A stretch of DNA of 28,719 nt from Deinococcus malanensis (GTDB taxonomy: Bacteria; Deinococcota; Deinococci; Deinococcales; Deinococcaceae), in contig NZ_BMPP01000024.1 of assembly GCF_014647655.1 (NCBI RefSeq), positions 1 to 28,719 of the forward strand. The letters run 5' to 3'. The notes below the pieces were generated by a model that worked only from the letters and a program-made list of their open reading frames with translations, was not told where the DNA came from and did not search any database. The first letter of the stretch is position 1. Each line of letters starts with the position of its first letter. Position numbers and translations under genes: made by a program. This document shows, in pieces, positions 22,760-28,719 of the stretch.

Positions 22760-24537
22760 CGTCCCGGCTCCGGATTTGTCAGCGACTCAATCACCTGCTT
22801 CAGGACTTCGCGCCCTTCGTAATAGAGGGATTGTTTAGGAACGAAGGTAGCCCCAAGGTCATTTAGGATGCCCAGGAGGTCAGCGTCTGGAGCCTGTGCG
22901 CTGACCACCACCACGGGCAAAGTCTGCGTCTCCTCCTGGACTCGCAGGGCCCGGAGGACGTCCACACCGGACAGGCCCGGCATGCTTAGATCAAGCACTG
23001 CCGCGTTGGGCGCCAGCGTCTGCGCAAGCTCGAGGCCAACCGCGCCATTGTCCACCTCCTCGACATCTGCTCCCAGCTCCCGCAGCAGATTGCCGACCAG
23101 CCGCCGGTCGCTTTCAGTGTCGTCAATCAGCAAAACAAGTGGGATTCCCTCACCACCACGCCGGGCCAGTACAGGAGATGGAACCGGGAGACCAATTTCG
23201 GTGTCCTGATAGATCAGGGGAATCGTGAAGCTAAAGCATGACCCCTGCCCCACGCTACTGCTCACGTCAACCCGGCCGCCCAGAAGTTCCGCCAGTCTCC
23301 GCGCCAGAGCGAGCCCCAGGCCCGTGCCCTGGCCCTGCCGCATGGGCGGCCCGACCTGCGTGAAATCCTGAAACAGGCGGCCAAGGTCCTCAGCAGCAAT
23401 GCCGATCCCGGTGTCGGACACGTAGAATTCTATGCTCGCGCTTTCAGGAGCCAGCCGGGCTCCTACTCGCACCTCTCCCTGCGCTGTACAGCGCAGGGCA
23501 TTGGCAATGTAGTTCCGCAGGATCTGCCCGACCTTGCTTTCGTCTGAGCGGAGCTCGGGCAGGGCCGACGTATCCTCGAAAATCAACTGCACGTGAGAGC
23601 TACTGACCAGAGGCTGAAACAGGCCCCGCATAGTCGCCAGGAGTGGCGAAACGGTGAAGGTACTGACGTGCACCTGTGTTCTGCCCGCCTCCACCTTGGC
23701 TGTGTCCAGCAGGTCGTTCACCATCTCCAGCAGTTCACGCGCCGCTTTCTGCGTGAGTGAGACCTGTTTTTCCTGCTCACGGCTCAGCTGGCCATCCTCC
23801 TGCTCAAGCAGAATTCTCGTCAGGCCGAGAATTGAGTTCAGGGGCGTGCGGAACTCGTGACTCATATACGAGAGGAACATGGACTTGACGTGATTGGCTT
23901 CGCGTAGCTGCTCCGCTTTACTTTCCAGATCGCTGTACAGCGCGACGACTCCCCGGTTGGTGTCTTCAAGTTCCTGGTTGAGCACCTGAAGCTGCTCTTC
24001 ACGTGTGGAGAGCTCAGCCATCGTCCGGAGCAACTCCTGATTCTGAGCCCGCACTTCCTCCAGAGGCCCGGACGGCACGTCCCGGATCAGGGCATCAGTC
24101 AGACTCCCCAGCTTGTGCGCAGCCAGAGAGGTTCCCGGCGGCAACAGCACGCCGATAAGAACTTCGGTACCCTCCCCGGGATGGGTCTTGATCGCAAAAC
24201 TGTCCATCAGCCGGCGTGTGCCTGCCAGCCCGACCCCCATCCCAGTCGATGAGACATAATTCCCCTCCAGGATGGCCCCGACCTGAGGGATACCAGGGCC
24301 ACGGTCGTGAACACGCGCGTGAAGCCGGTGGTCGGGAACATCAAGGAGAAACTCGACGGTTCCACCCCCTGCATACATCAGGGCGTTGCGGGCCAGTTCG
24401 GACACGGCGGTCGCAAATTTGGTCTGGACCTGTGGGCTGAGGTTCAGCAGGTGTGCAAGGCGTTTGGCCCGTCCACGGGCGGTCACTACGTCCTGCTCGA
24501 ACTGCACTTTGACCGACAGCAGCGTCACCGGTTTCAT
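22756..24537 (-). CDS. RsbT-like ATPase fused to hybrid histidine kinase with receiver
   Basis: A 593-aa fusion in the stressosome operon. Residues 1-130 are an RsbT/anti-sigma-type ATPase (SELARNALMYAGGG, HDRGPGIP, GMGVGLAGTRRLMDSF). Residues 155-220 are a coiled coil. The kinase core follows: His227 in SHEFRTPLN, Asn346 in IANALR, DTGIGI, and GQGTGLGLALARRLAE. Residues 466-585 are a receiver with Asp473/474, phospho-Asp516 (AVLDLSMPG) and Lys568 (FVPKQS). All key residues are present. The N-terminal domain gives a direct physical route for the stressosome (STAS) core to contact a two-component kinase. It overlaps both neighbours by 4 bp, with no separate binding site. Confidence 0.9.
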   Translation of the reverse strand: MKPVTLLSVKVQFEQDVVTARGRAKRLAHLLNLSPQVQTKFATAVSELARNALMYAGGGTVEFLLDVPDHRLHARVHDRGPGIPQVGAILEGNYVSSTGMGVGLAGTRRLMDSFAIKTHPGEGTEVLIGVLLPPGTSLAAHKLGSLTDALIRDVPSGPLEEVRAQNQELLRTMAELSTREEQLQVLNQELEDTNRGVVALYSDLESKAEQLREANHVKSMFLSYMSHEFRTPLNSILGLTRILLEQEDGQLSREQEKQVSLTQKAARELLEMVNDLLDTAKVEAGRTQVHVSTFTVSPLLATMRGLFQPLVSSSHVQLIFEDTSALPELRSDESKVGQILRNYIANALRCTAQGEVRVGARLAPESASIEFYVSDTGIGIAAEDLGRLFQDFTQVGPPMRQGQGTGLGLALARRLAELLGGRVDVSSSVGQGSCFSFTIPLIYQDTEIGLPVPSPVLARRGGEGIPLVLLIDDTESDRRLVGNLLRELGADVEEVDNGAVGLELAQTLAPNAAVLDLSMPGLSGVDVLRALRVQEETQTLPVVVVSAQAPDADLLGILNDLGATFVPKQSLYYEGREVLKQVIESLTNPEPGR

Positions 24538-25532
24538 GGGACTGCCCGGACAACCAGCACCGTCGCGTCATCCCGACCTCGCTGAAAATCTCTATACAAC
24601 ACGCCGGCAATTAGGGTGGCGCTGCGGTGCAACAGACCCGGATAGCGGCTCAGGTCCCACAGGCTGCTCAGGCCGTCGGAGTGCATGATCAGCGCGCTGC
24701 CCGCGGGCCAGGGAAGGGAGTGTTCAGTGATCTTACGCACGTCCTGACCCAGCGTGCCGTTCAGCGACATCAGCCCCCTTCGGCCCAGGTGGTCGGCCAC
24801 GGCGCCGGTAATGTTGCCGATCCCAGCGAAGCGAATGGTGTGCTCTTCAGCATCGAGTTCAGCGACCGCACCGACCGCTCCTCGGGTGTTACGCAGCGCG
24901 GCGTGTACGGAGGTTAGCAGCGCGGAGGGGGCCAGGTGCGGCGAAGCCCTGAAAGTGTCCAATGCCTGTCTGGACGCCTCATGGGCGTGCAGGCCATGGC
25001 CCAGGCCATCCACCACCAGCAGCCGGGCGTGACCTGCACTTAACTGCACTGCCCACCCGTCCCCATTCAAGTATTCCCGGGGGTGGGGGACATGCACAAC
25101 TCCCACGTCCATCGGCACGCCGGTTACAGGTGCGGTCATACCTGTGGCCACGCGCGCCAGGACCGCAGTTCCTTTCCCAGGGGTGCTGTAGAAGTCGAAA
25201 TTGGAGGCGAGTCTTGACACCGCACCCAGACCAGTACCGGGAGTACCCGCCGTGGAGTAGCCGTCGCGAAGAACCATTCCAGGTTGGGCCAGTCCAGGAC
25301 CAGTGTCCAGGGCCAGGACCTCCATGTCTCCCTGGTGGGTGAAACTGAGCAGGATCTCCCCTCCGGCGGGCGTGTGCTTGACCAGATTTCCGGCCAGCTC
25401 GGTCACGATAATCGCCACGTCCGACGAGCGGGCCTCGCCAAGTCCCATGGTGTCGGAGAACTCGGCCGCTGCCCGCCGGGCGGCGCCGACCGCACTGGCT
25501 TCCCGCACTTCGACTTTCAGGTTCCGGAGCAT
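24534..25532 (-). CDS. RsbT-like ATPase fused to PP2C/SpoIIE-type phosphatase (RsbX-like)
   Basis: A 332-aa fusion. Residues 1-130 are a second RsbT-like ATPase (IIVTELAGNLVKHTPAGGEI, DTGPGLAQPG, GTGLGAVSRLAS). Residues 140-332 form a PP2C/SpoIIE-like phosphatase with its metal-binding aspartates in NGDGWAV (158), VVDGLGHG (175), HSDGLSS (286) and RDDATVLVV (321/322). In Bacillus, RsbX removes phosphates from RsbR and RsbS to reset the stressosome; the C-terminal half fits that job. ATG 25532 is chosen: it is 1 nt after the rsbT stop, has GGAAG 5 nt upstream, and the ATPase domain starts there. GTG 25571 would overlap rsbT by 38 bp. Confidence 0.88.
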   Translation of the reverse strand: MLRNLKVEVREASAVGAARRAAAEFSDTMGLGEARSSDVAIIVTELAGNLVKHTPAGGEILLSFTHQGDMEVLALDTGPGLAQPGMVLRDGYSTAGTPGTGLGAVSRLASNFDFYSTPGKGTAVLARVATGMTAPVTGVPMDVGVVHVPHPREYLNGDGWAVQLSAGHARLLVVDGLGHGLHAHEASRQALDTFRASPHLAPSALLTSVHAALRNTRGAVGAVAELDAEEHTIRFAGIGNITGAVADHLGRRGLMSLNGTLGQDVRKITEHSLPWPAGSALIMHSDGLSSLWDLSRYPGLLHRSATLIAGVLYRDFQRGRDDATVLVVRAVP

Positions 25533-25533
25533 G

Positions 25534-25926
25534 CTACTTCCATTTTGTGGTGGTGATTCGGGTACCCTCACCCACGCGGGTGTCGATCTGAAAGTCGTTC
25601 ATAAGCCTTTTCGAACCGCTCAGGCCGAGCCCTAGGCCACCGCCCGTGGTGTATCCGTCACTCAGGGCGAGGGGCAGATCCGGTATGCCGGGTCCATGAT
25701 CCTCAAACACCATCCGCAGGCCGCGGCGGGGCACCGTGATGCGTTCGAGCAGCATTTGGCCACCCCTCCCGTGAACGAGCGTATTGCGTGCCAGCTCGGA
25801 AGCAGCTGTGACCACCTTGGTCTGATCAACCAGGCTGAAACCCAACTCTACGGCGAGCGCACGGACCGCCTGCCGGACCCGCACCACGTCCGACTCCGTC
25901 TGCAGTGGCCAGATGTCACCCGGCAC
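25534..25926 (-). CDS. rsbT: RsbT, stressosome switch kinase
   Basis: A 130-aa serine/threonine kinase of the GHKL fold, the usual length for RsbT. It phosphorylates the STAS proteins RsbS and RsbR on stress and is then released from the stressosome. Motifs: N-box VVTAASELARNTLVHGRGGQ (Asn48), DHGPGIPD (76-83) and the glycine lid GGGLGLGLSGSKRLM. The start is GTG 25926, which overlaps the rsbS stop by 11 bp; no other start precedes the N-box closely enough. Two more ATPase domains of the same kind are fused to effectors in the next two genes. Confidence 0.92.
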   Translation of the reverse strand: MPGDIWPLQTESDVVRVRQAVRALAVELGFSLVDQTKVVTAASELARNTLVHGRGGQMLLERITVPRRGLRMVFEDHGPGIPDLPLALSDGYTTGGGLGLGLSGSKRLMNDFQIDTRVGEGTRITTTKWK

Positions 25927-26311
25927 GGTGGGTATCGGTCAGGGCGGTTGAGGCGTCTTCCATATCTGCACGCAGCAGAGCCATGCCAAGTTCGATGTTC
26001 AGTGCTGAGCGCATGTGCTGCCACGTCACGCCCAGTTCAACGAGCGTGATGGCCACGGCCGGACGCATGCCCACAATGACCGTCCGCGCGTCCAGCACGC
26101 GTGCGGTGGCAGCAATATTCCCCAGGACACGACCGATGAAGGAATCCACCAGATCAAGCGCGGAGATGTCGATCAGTACGCCACGCGCGCCCTTGTTGAC
26201 AATCATGGTGGCCAGGTCGTCTTGCAGGGTCAGGGCCAGCTGATCATGCATGTCGACCTGAATGCTGACAAGCAGATTTTCGCCCAACTGCAGGATTGGA
26301 ATGCGGTCCAT
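25916..26311 (-). CDS. rsbS: RsbS, stressosome core STAS protein
   Basis: Single STAS domain of 131 aa. MDRIPILQLGENLLVSIQVD at the start and ARGVLIDISALDLVDSFIGR in the middle are characteristic; Ser57 in VDSF is the expected RsbT phosphorylation site (Ser59 in Bacillus). GMRPAVAITLVELGV follows. ATG 26311 is chosen over the longer frame from 26368 because RsbS proteins begin at this point and GAGG lies 5 nt upstream. It starts 7 nt after the rsbR stop. Role: scaffold that binds RsbT in unstressed cells, assembled with RsbR into the large stressosome particle. Confidence 0.93.
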   Translation of the reverse strand: MDRIPILQLGENLLVSIQVDMHDQLALTLQDDLATMIVNKGARGVLIDISALDLVDSFIGRVLGNIAATARVLDARTVIVGMRPAVAITLVELGVTWQHMRSALNIELGMALLRADMEDASTALTDTHRAG

Positions 26312-26318
26312 ACTGGCC

Positions 26319-27176
26319 TCAATTCCGTGACGCACGCGCGACAGAATAGCCGCGCCGTGCCAATGCAACCTGAAGGGCGTCCGCCAGCGTCGCTTTGGTA
26401 GTAACTCCGGCCAGATCGATCCCCAGGTGCACGATGGTCTGCGCTATTTGAGGACGGATTCCACTGATAATGCAGTCCGCTCCCATAAGCTGCGCGGCGC
26501 TTACGGTTCTCAGGAGGTGCTGGGCCACGAGCGTATCCACAGTAGGCACGCCTGTGATATCGATGATCGCCAGTGTGGAGCCGGTCTCAATAATGCGCTC
26601 GAGGAGCGTTTCCATCACGACCTGGGTCCGTTCGCTGTCGAGAGTTCCGATCAGCGGCAGCGCCACCACGCCTTCCCAGAGTTTGACGACAGGGGTCGAC
26701 AGCTCCAGCATTTCCTGACGTTGCCTTTCGATAATGGCTTCCCGGCTCCGCTGGTACACCTCGATGGTGTACAGGCCAAGCTGGTCGAGCAGGGTAGTGG
26801 CATTCCAGAGCTCGCCAACAAGTTGATCGGCGTTCCCAATGGCCACCCGGAGTTGCTCGAAAAGCGGCTGCTTGAACGAAAGGACGAAGGTCGCCACCTC
26901 GCCGGGCGTGAAACCCTGCTGAGCACGGGACTCCGATAGGGCGTCCAGGACGGCGCGCACCCCTTCCCATTCGCTGGCGTGAATGTTACTGACCTGCCCG
27001 GATGCCACTGCAGGACCCAGGGCAGCCAGAAAGGCCTGTGACTCTTTTCGTAGGGTCGACTCGCTCACCAGGTCCCGGCGGAGGGTGGGCGCGTTGAGTT
27101 GGGTGGTCAGCCAGTGGTCGAGGAGGGCGGTTGAATCCTGAGTCACAGCTTGAGCAAGAGGCAGGGGAGTAGACAT
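26319..27176 (-). CDS. rsbR: RsbR, stressosome sensor STAS protein
   Basis: First gene of the operon, 285 aa. Residues 1-145 match the variable, globin-like helical sensor half of RsbR proteins. Residues 155-275 are the STAS domain: ELSTPVVKLWEGVVALPLIG, IIDITGVPTVDTLVAQHLL, IISGIRPQIAQTIVHLGIDL. The threonines in STP (161) and DITGVPTVDT (209-215) are in the region phosphorylated by RsbT. Only one RsbR paralogue is present here, so the signal specificity rests on this N-terminal half, whose ligand cannot be read. ATG 27176 has GGAG 8 nt upstream. Confidence 0.93.
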   Translation of the reverse strand: MSTPLPLAQAVTQDSTALLDHWLTTQLNAPTLRRDLVSESTLRKESQAFLAALGPAVASGQVSNIHASEWEGVRAVLDALSESRAQQGFTPGEVATFVLSFKQPLFEQLRVAIGNADQLVGELWNATTLLDQLGLYTIEVYQRSREAIIERQRQEMLELSTPVVKLWEGVVALPLIGTLDSERTQVVMETLLERIIETGSTLAIIDITGVPTVDTLVAQHLLRTVSAAQLMGADCIISGIRPQIAQTIVHLGIDLAGVTTKATLADALQVALARRGYSVARASRN

Positions 27177-27217
27177 AGTTTGATCTCCAGTCGGATGCCT
27201 TGGGCCGACACGTAAAT

Positions 27218-27280
27218 CCCCAGCCCGAACGGGCCGGGGTGATATTGGCTAGGATTATCGGTGCCTACTATATCCCGATA
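27218..27280 (-). promoter_or_regulatory. upstream region of the stressosome operon: hairpin and possible promoter
   Basis: The transcript strand holds CCCCGGCCCG and CGGGCTGGGG around TT (27218-27239), a 10-bp stem if one G-U pair is allowed, 42 nt before the rsbR ATG. Further up, TATAGT (27272-27267) is a good -10 candidate, inside the dyad TATCGG/CCGATA (27256-27280); no clear -35 was found. The hairpin would lie in the leader and could be a control element or the terminator of the fragment upstream. No other gene in 27177-27414. Confidence 0.4.
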
Positions 27281-27414
27281 TCTACCGCGTTATGCGGACC
27301 ACATAAGTACCCCCCTGTACGCCGTGATGATGGCCAAGAGCAACAGCGGGAAACCACGGCGGCCGCCTTCTTCCTGCGTAGCATGGTCGGCGCAGGCCTG
27401 ATCGACCGCCCAGG

Positions 27415-27588
27415 TCAAGAATTGGGGATGGCCAGCAGTTCCATCCAGTGAGCACTGTGCGCGTCATTTACGTGGCTGCTGATACTCCAGAGCTGCTCAC
27501 CAACCGTGCAGACGGCCGCCCAACCGCCCCGGCCAGATTTGCGGTGATACGAGCCGTCGGTGGCCAGCACGATCTGCCGGATCACCCG
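27415..27588 (-). pseudogene. ribonuclease H-like fragment, N-terminal part
   Basis: Reads RQIVLATDGSYHRKSGRGGW, then AAVCTVGEQLWS and HWMELLAI, the DGS...G.GGWA...MELLAI pattern of the RNase H N-terminal half with the Asp and Glu active-site positions. The frame stops three codons later (PNS stop), so the remaining helices and two acidic residues are missing. No start codon or binding site is clear; the upstream part of the open frame is antisense to the next fragment. Confidence 0.65.
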
Positions 27589-27717
27589 CGCCTCTCCGGG
27601 CCTGATGGAAGAACTTCTCTCCTGGCTGGGCTGGAGGGGGCGCTCCACGGTCGTTGCGGCGGCCTGGAGTGACGATGCCGATGCCGACGTGGCATCAGCT
27701 GCAGTTGGAGAGACGGC

Positions 27718-28041
27718 TTGAGGAGTGAAACAGACGAAGCGGTCCTGGTCATAGGAACTCCAGCAACCGGCAGTTACGCCTATCTCACGCGGACCGAGCG
27801 CCGGCGCACTGCTCAGTTGGCCGTTCAGCACGCGGGCGACGTACCCGTCATCATCGGCATTGGTGCGCTGCGCACCCGGGATGTACTCGAGCTGGCCCAG
27901 GACGCGCAAACAGCTGGAGCCCGTGGCGTCCTGCTCGCCTCGATGTCCTACCAGAAGCTGTCCGAAGACGAGGTGTTGATGCATACGCAAGGATCCGCGT
28001 GCCGGATTTCAGCTTACTTATTGGGGGATATGGGGGTATGA
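27718..28041 (+). pseudogene. dihydrodipicolinate synthase-family (DapA-like) fragment
   Basis: Internal piece of a DapA/NAL-type aldolase: GSYAYLTRTERRRTAQLAVQ, VPVIIGIGALRTRDVLELAQ and GVLLASMSYQKLSEDEV are clear family stretches. The beginning of the barrel and the catalytic Lys region are missing, and after EDEV the frame turns into unrelated residues. A broken remnant. Confidence 0.7.
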
Positions 28042-28047
28042 CCTTCC

Positions 28048-28542
28048 TTGCTGATCGTCAGCACGCTGGTCATTCCTCACCTGAATTGGGTAACTGCCCT
28101 GCCTTTGACCTTGACGGGAGATAAAAACCTGACGTTGCGTGTCGGAACGCTGGCCCTACAATTGGGCACAGCCGTGGCGCCTGTCCTCACGGCCGACGTC
28201 CTTGCTGCGGCCCTGATCGACGAGCGTCGCACAAACTCACAGATGCCGTTGCCAGTGGTCGTGCAGAAGGTCTCCTCGTCGCAACCGCTAGACCCAGCCG
28301 CCTCACAACTCCAGGTCCCAGGGAAGGATGGAGATTACTTTGCCGCGGCCCAGAACATCCTGAGCGTCAATACCTGGGGCAGAGAGCCGGAGATCTTGTG
28401 GGTGCGGGCCAGGCGGAACGGAAAACTTCAGTTCACTGGTGAAGCGGGCGTGTGGCCGCGTGTGGTCAATTCACAGGCTGAACTTGACCATGCAACAGCG
28501 AGGAAGGTCAAAGAAGCTGTGGCTTGTTCAACAAGGTCGTAA
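28048..28542 (+). pseudogene. uncertain fragment, possibly sugar ABC transporter permease end
   Basis: The first ~55 residues (NWVTALPLTLTGDKNLTLRV, GTAVAPVLTADVLAAALI) distantly recall the C-terminal loop and helix of carbohydrate ABC permeases. The remainder (DGDYFAAAQNILSVNTWGRE, ILWVRARRNGKLQFTG) was not recognised. No binding site before the start. It could instead be an intact unknown gene. Confidence 0.3.
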
Positions 28543-28619
28543 ATGCTGATGGACGCGCAGCTTGCCGCAACGGACGGCCGCTCTTGGAGGTCAAGTAGCT
28601 ACCCTTCTGGATGGAGTGG

Positions 28620-28647
28620 GCCCCGGGAAGCCAGAGGCTCCCGGGGC
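28620..28647. repeat. 9-bp GC-rich inverted repeat
   Basis: GCCCCGGGA (28620-28628) and TCCCGGGGC (28639-28647) with a 10-nt loop, about 78 nt after the preceding stop. No T run follows, so a two-way terminator or simple hairpin. GTCAGTTCAC occurs twice just after it (from 28651 and 28673). Confidence 0.55.
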
Positions 28648-28719
28648 ACGGTCAGTTCACAGGTGTAGGTGTCAGTTCACCGCGCTGGGTTCAGCGGGCA
28701 CCGATGGAGATGCCTGCGG

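Noticed and set aside
27415..27990. 191-codon minus-strand frame as one protein
   Set aside because: Its upper two thirds are antisense to the DapA-like fragment; only the RNase H-like end is meaningful.
1..28719. CRISPR arrays, tRNA or rRNA genes, radiation/desiccation response motif
   Set aside because: No regularly spaced repeats, cloverleaf-like genes or rRNA segments were seen, and no clear copy of the 17-bp Deinococcus RDRM palindrome was noticed; a computed search would be needed to exclude diverged copies.

Overview
The window looks like GC-rich chromosomal or megaplasmid DNA of a Deinococcus. The best single clue is the HU protein at 18951-19307, with the Lys/Ala-rich N-terminal tail and conserved C-terminal half of Deinococcus HU. 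Several genes also appear leaderless, with a TANNNT box 5-6 nt before the ATG, which is common in this genus. All family assignments are by eye from protein motifs; no database search was run.

Layout, left to right. 1-5,330: the tail of an EAL c-di-GMP phosphodiesterase, a gene-poor stretch, a lipoprotein glycoside hydrolase with a small gene behind it, a decayed ISL3 transposase, and a membrane diguanylate cyclase with an inhibitory site. 5,300-8,430: a ScyD/ScyE-like lipoprotein, a hairpin overlapping the ribosome binding site of a 43-codon frame, then an A/T-richer patch with small possibly exported proteins, broken fragments and a truncated STAND regulator. 8,436-13,400: an intact STAND/LuxR-type regulator, a complete 1,248-bp IS3-family element (TG...CA ends, CATG target duplication, A6G frameshift signal), a MerR-GyrI regulator, and a 63-aa gene behind a textbook MerR-type promoter. 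13,650-19,350: aldehyde dehydrogenase, a receiver-only response regulator, a second membrane diguanylate cyclase lacking the RxxD site, several small genes, about 900 bp without a clear gene, then HU. 19,571-21,250: a trypsin-like lipoprotein protease and a stand-alone GyrI-like protein.

21,635-27,176 is the main system. It is a tightly packed six-gene stressosome operon on the minus strand: rsbR, rsbS, rsbT, an RsbT-like ATPase fused to a PP2C/SpoIIE phosphatase, an RsbT-like ATPase fused to a hybrid histidine kinase with a receiver, and a receiver-kinase whose phosphoacceptor His is Arg. Four junctions overlap or are 1 nt apart and the fifth is 7 nt. No sigma-B, RsbW or RsbV gene is in view, so the likely output is a two-component phosphorelay rather than a partner-switching sigma factor. 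Two diguanylate cyclases, an EAL protein and a free receiver lie in the same window, but no direct link is shown.

The glycoside hydrolase and the trypsin-like protease, 17 kb apart, share upstream sequence: 26 of 29 identical bases at exactly the same distance from both start codons, plus two weaker blocks further out in the same order. This suggests co-regulation of two exported enzymes. The right end (27,415-28,542) is a set of decayed fragments (RNase H, dihydrodipicolinate-synthase-like, possibly a sugar ABC permease).
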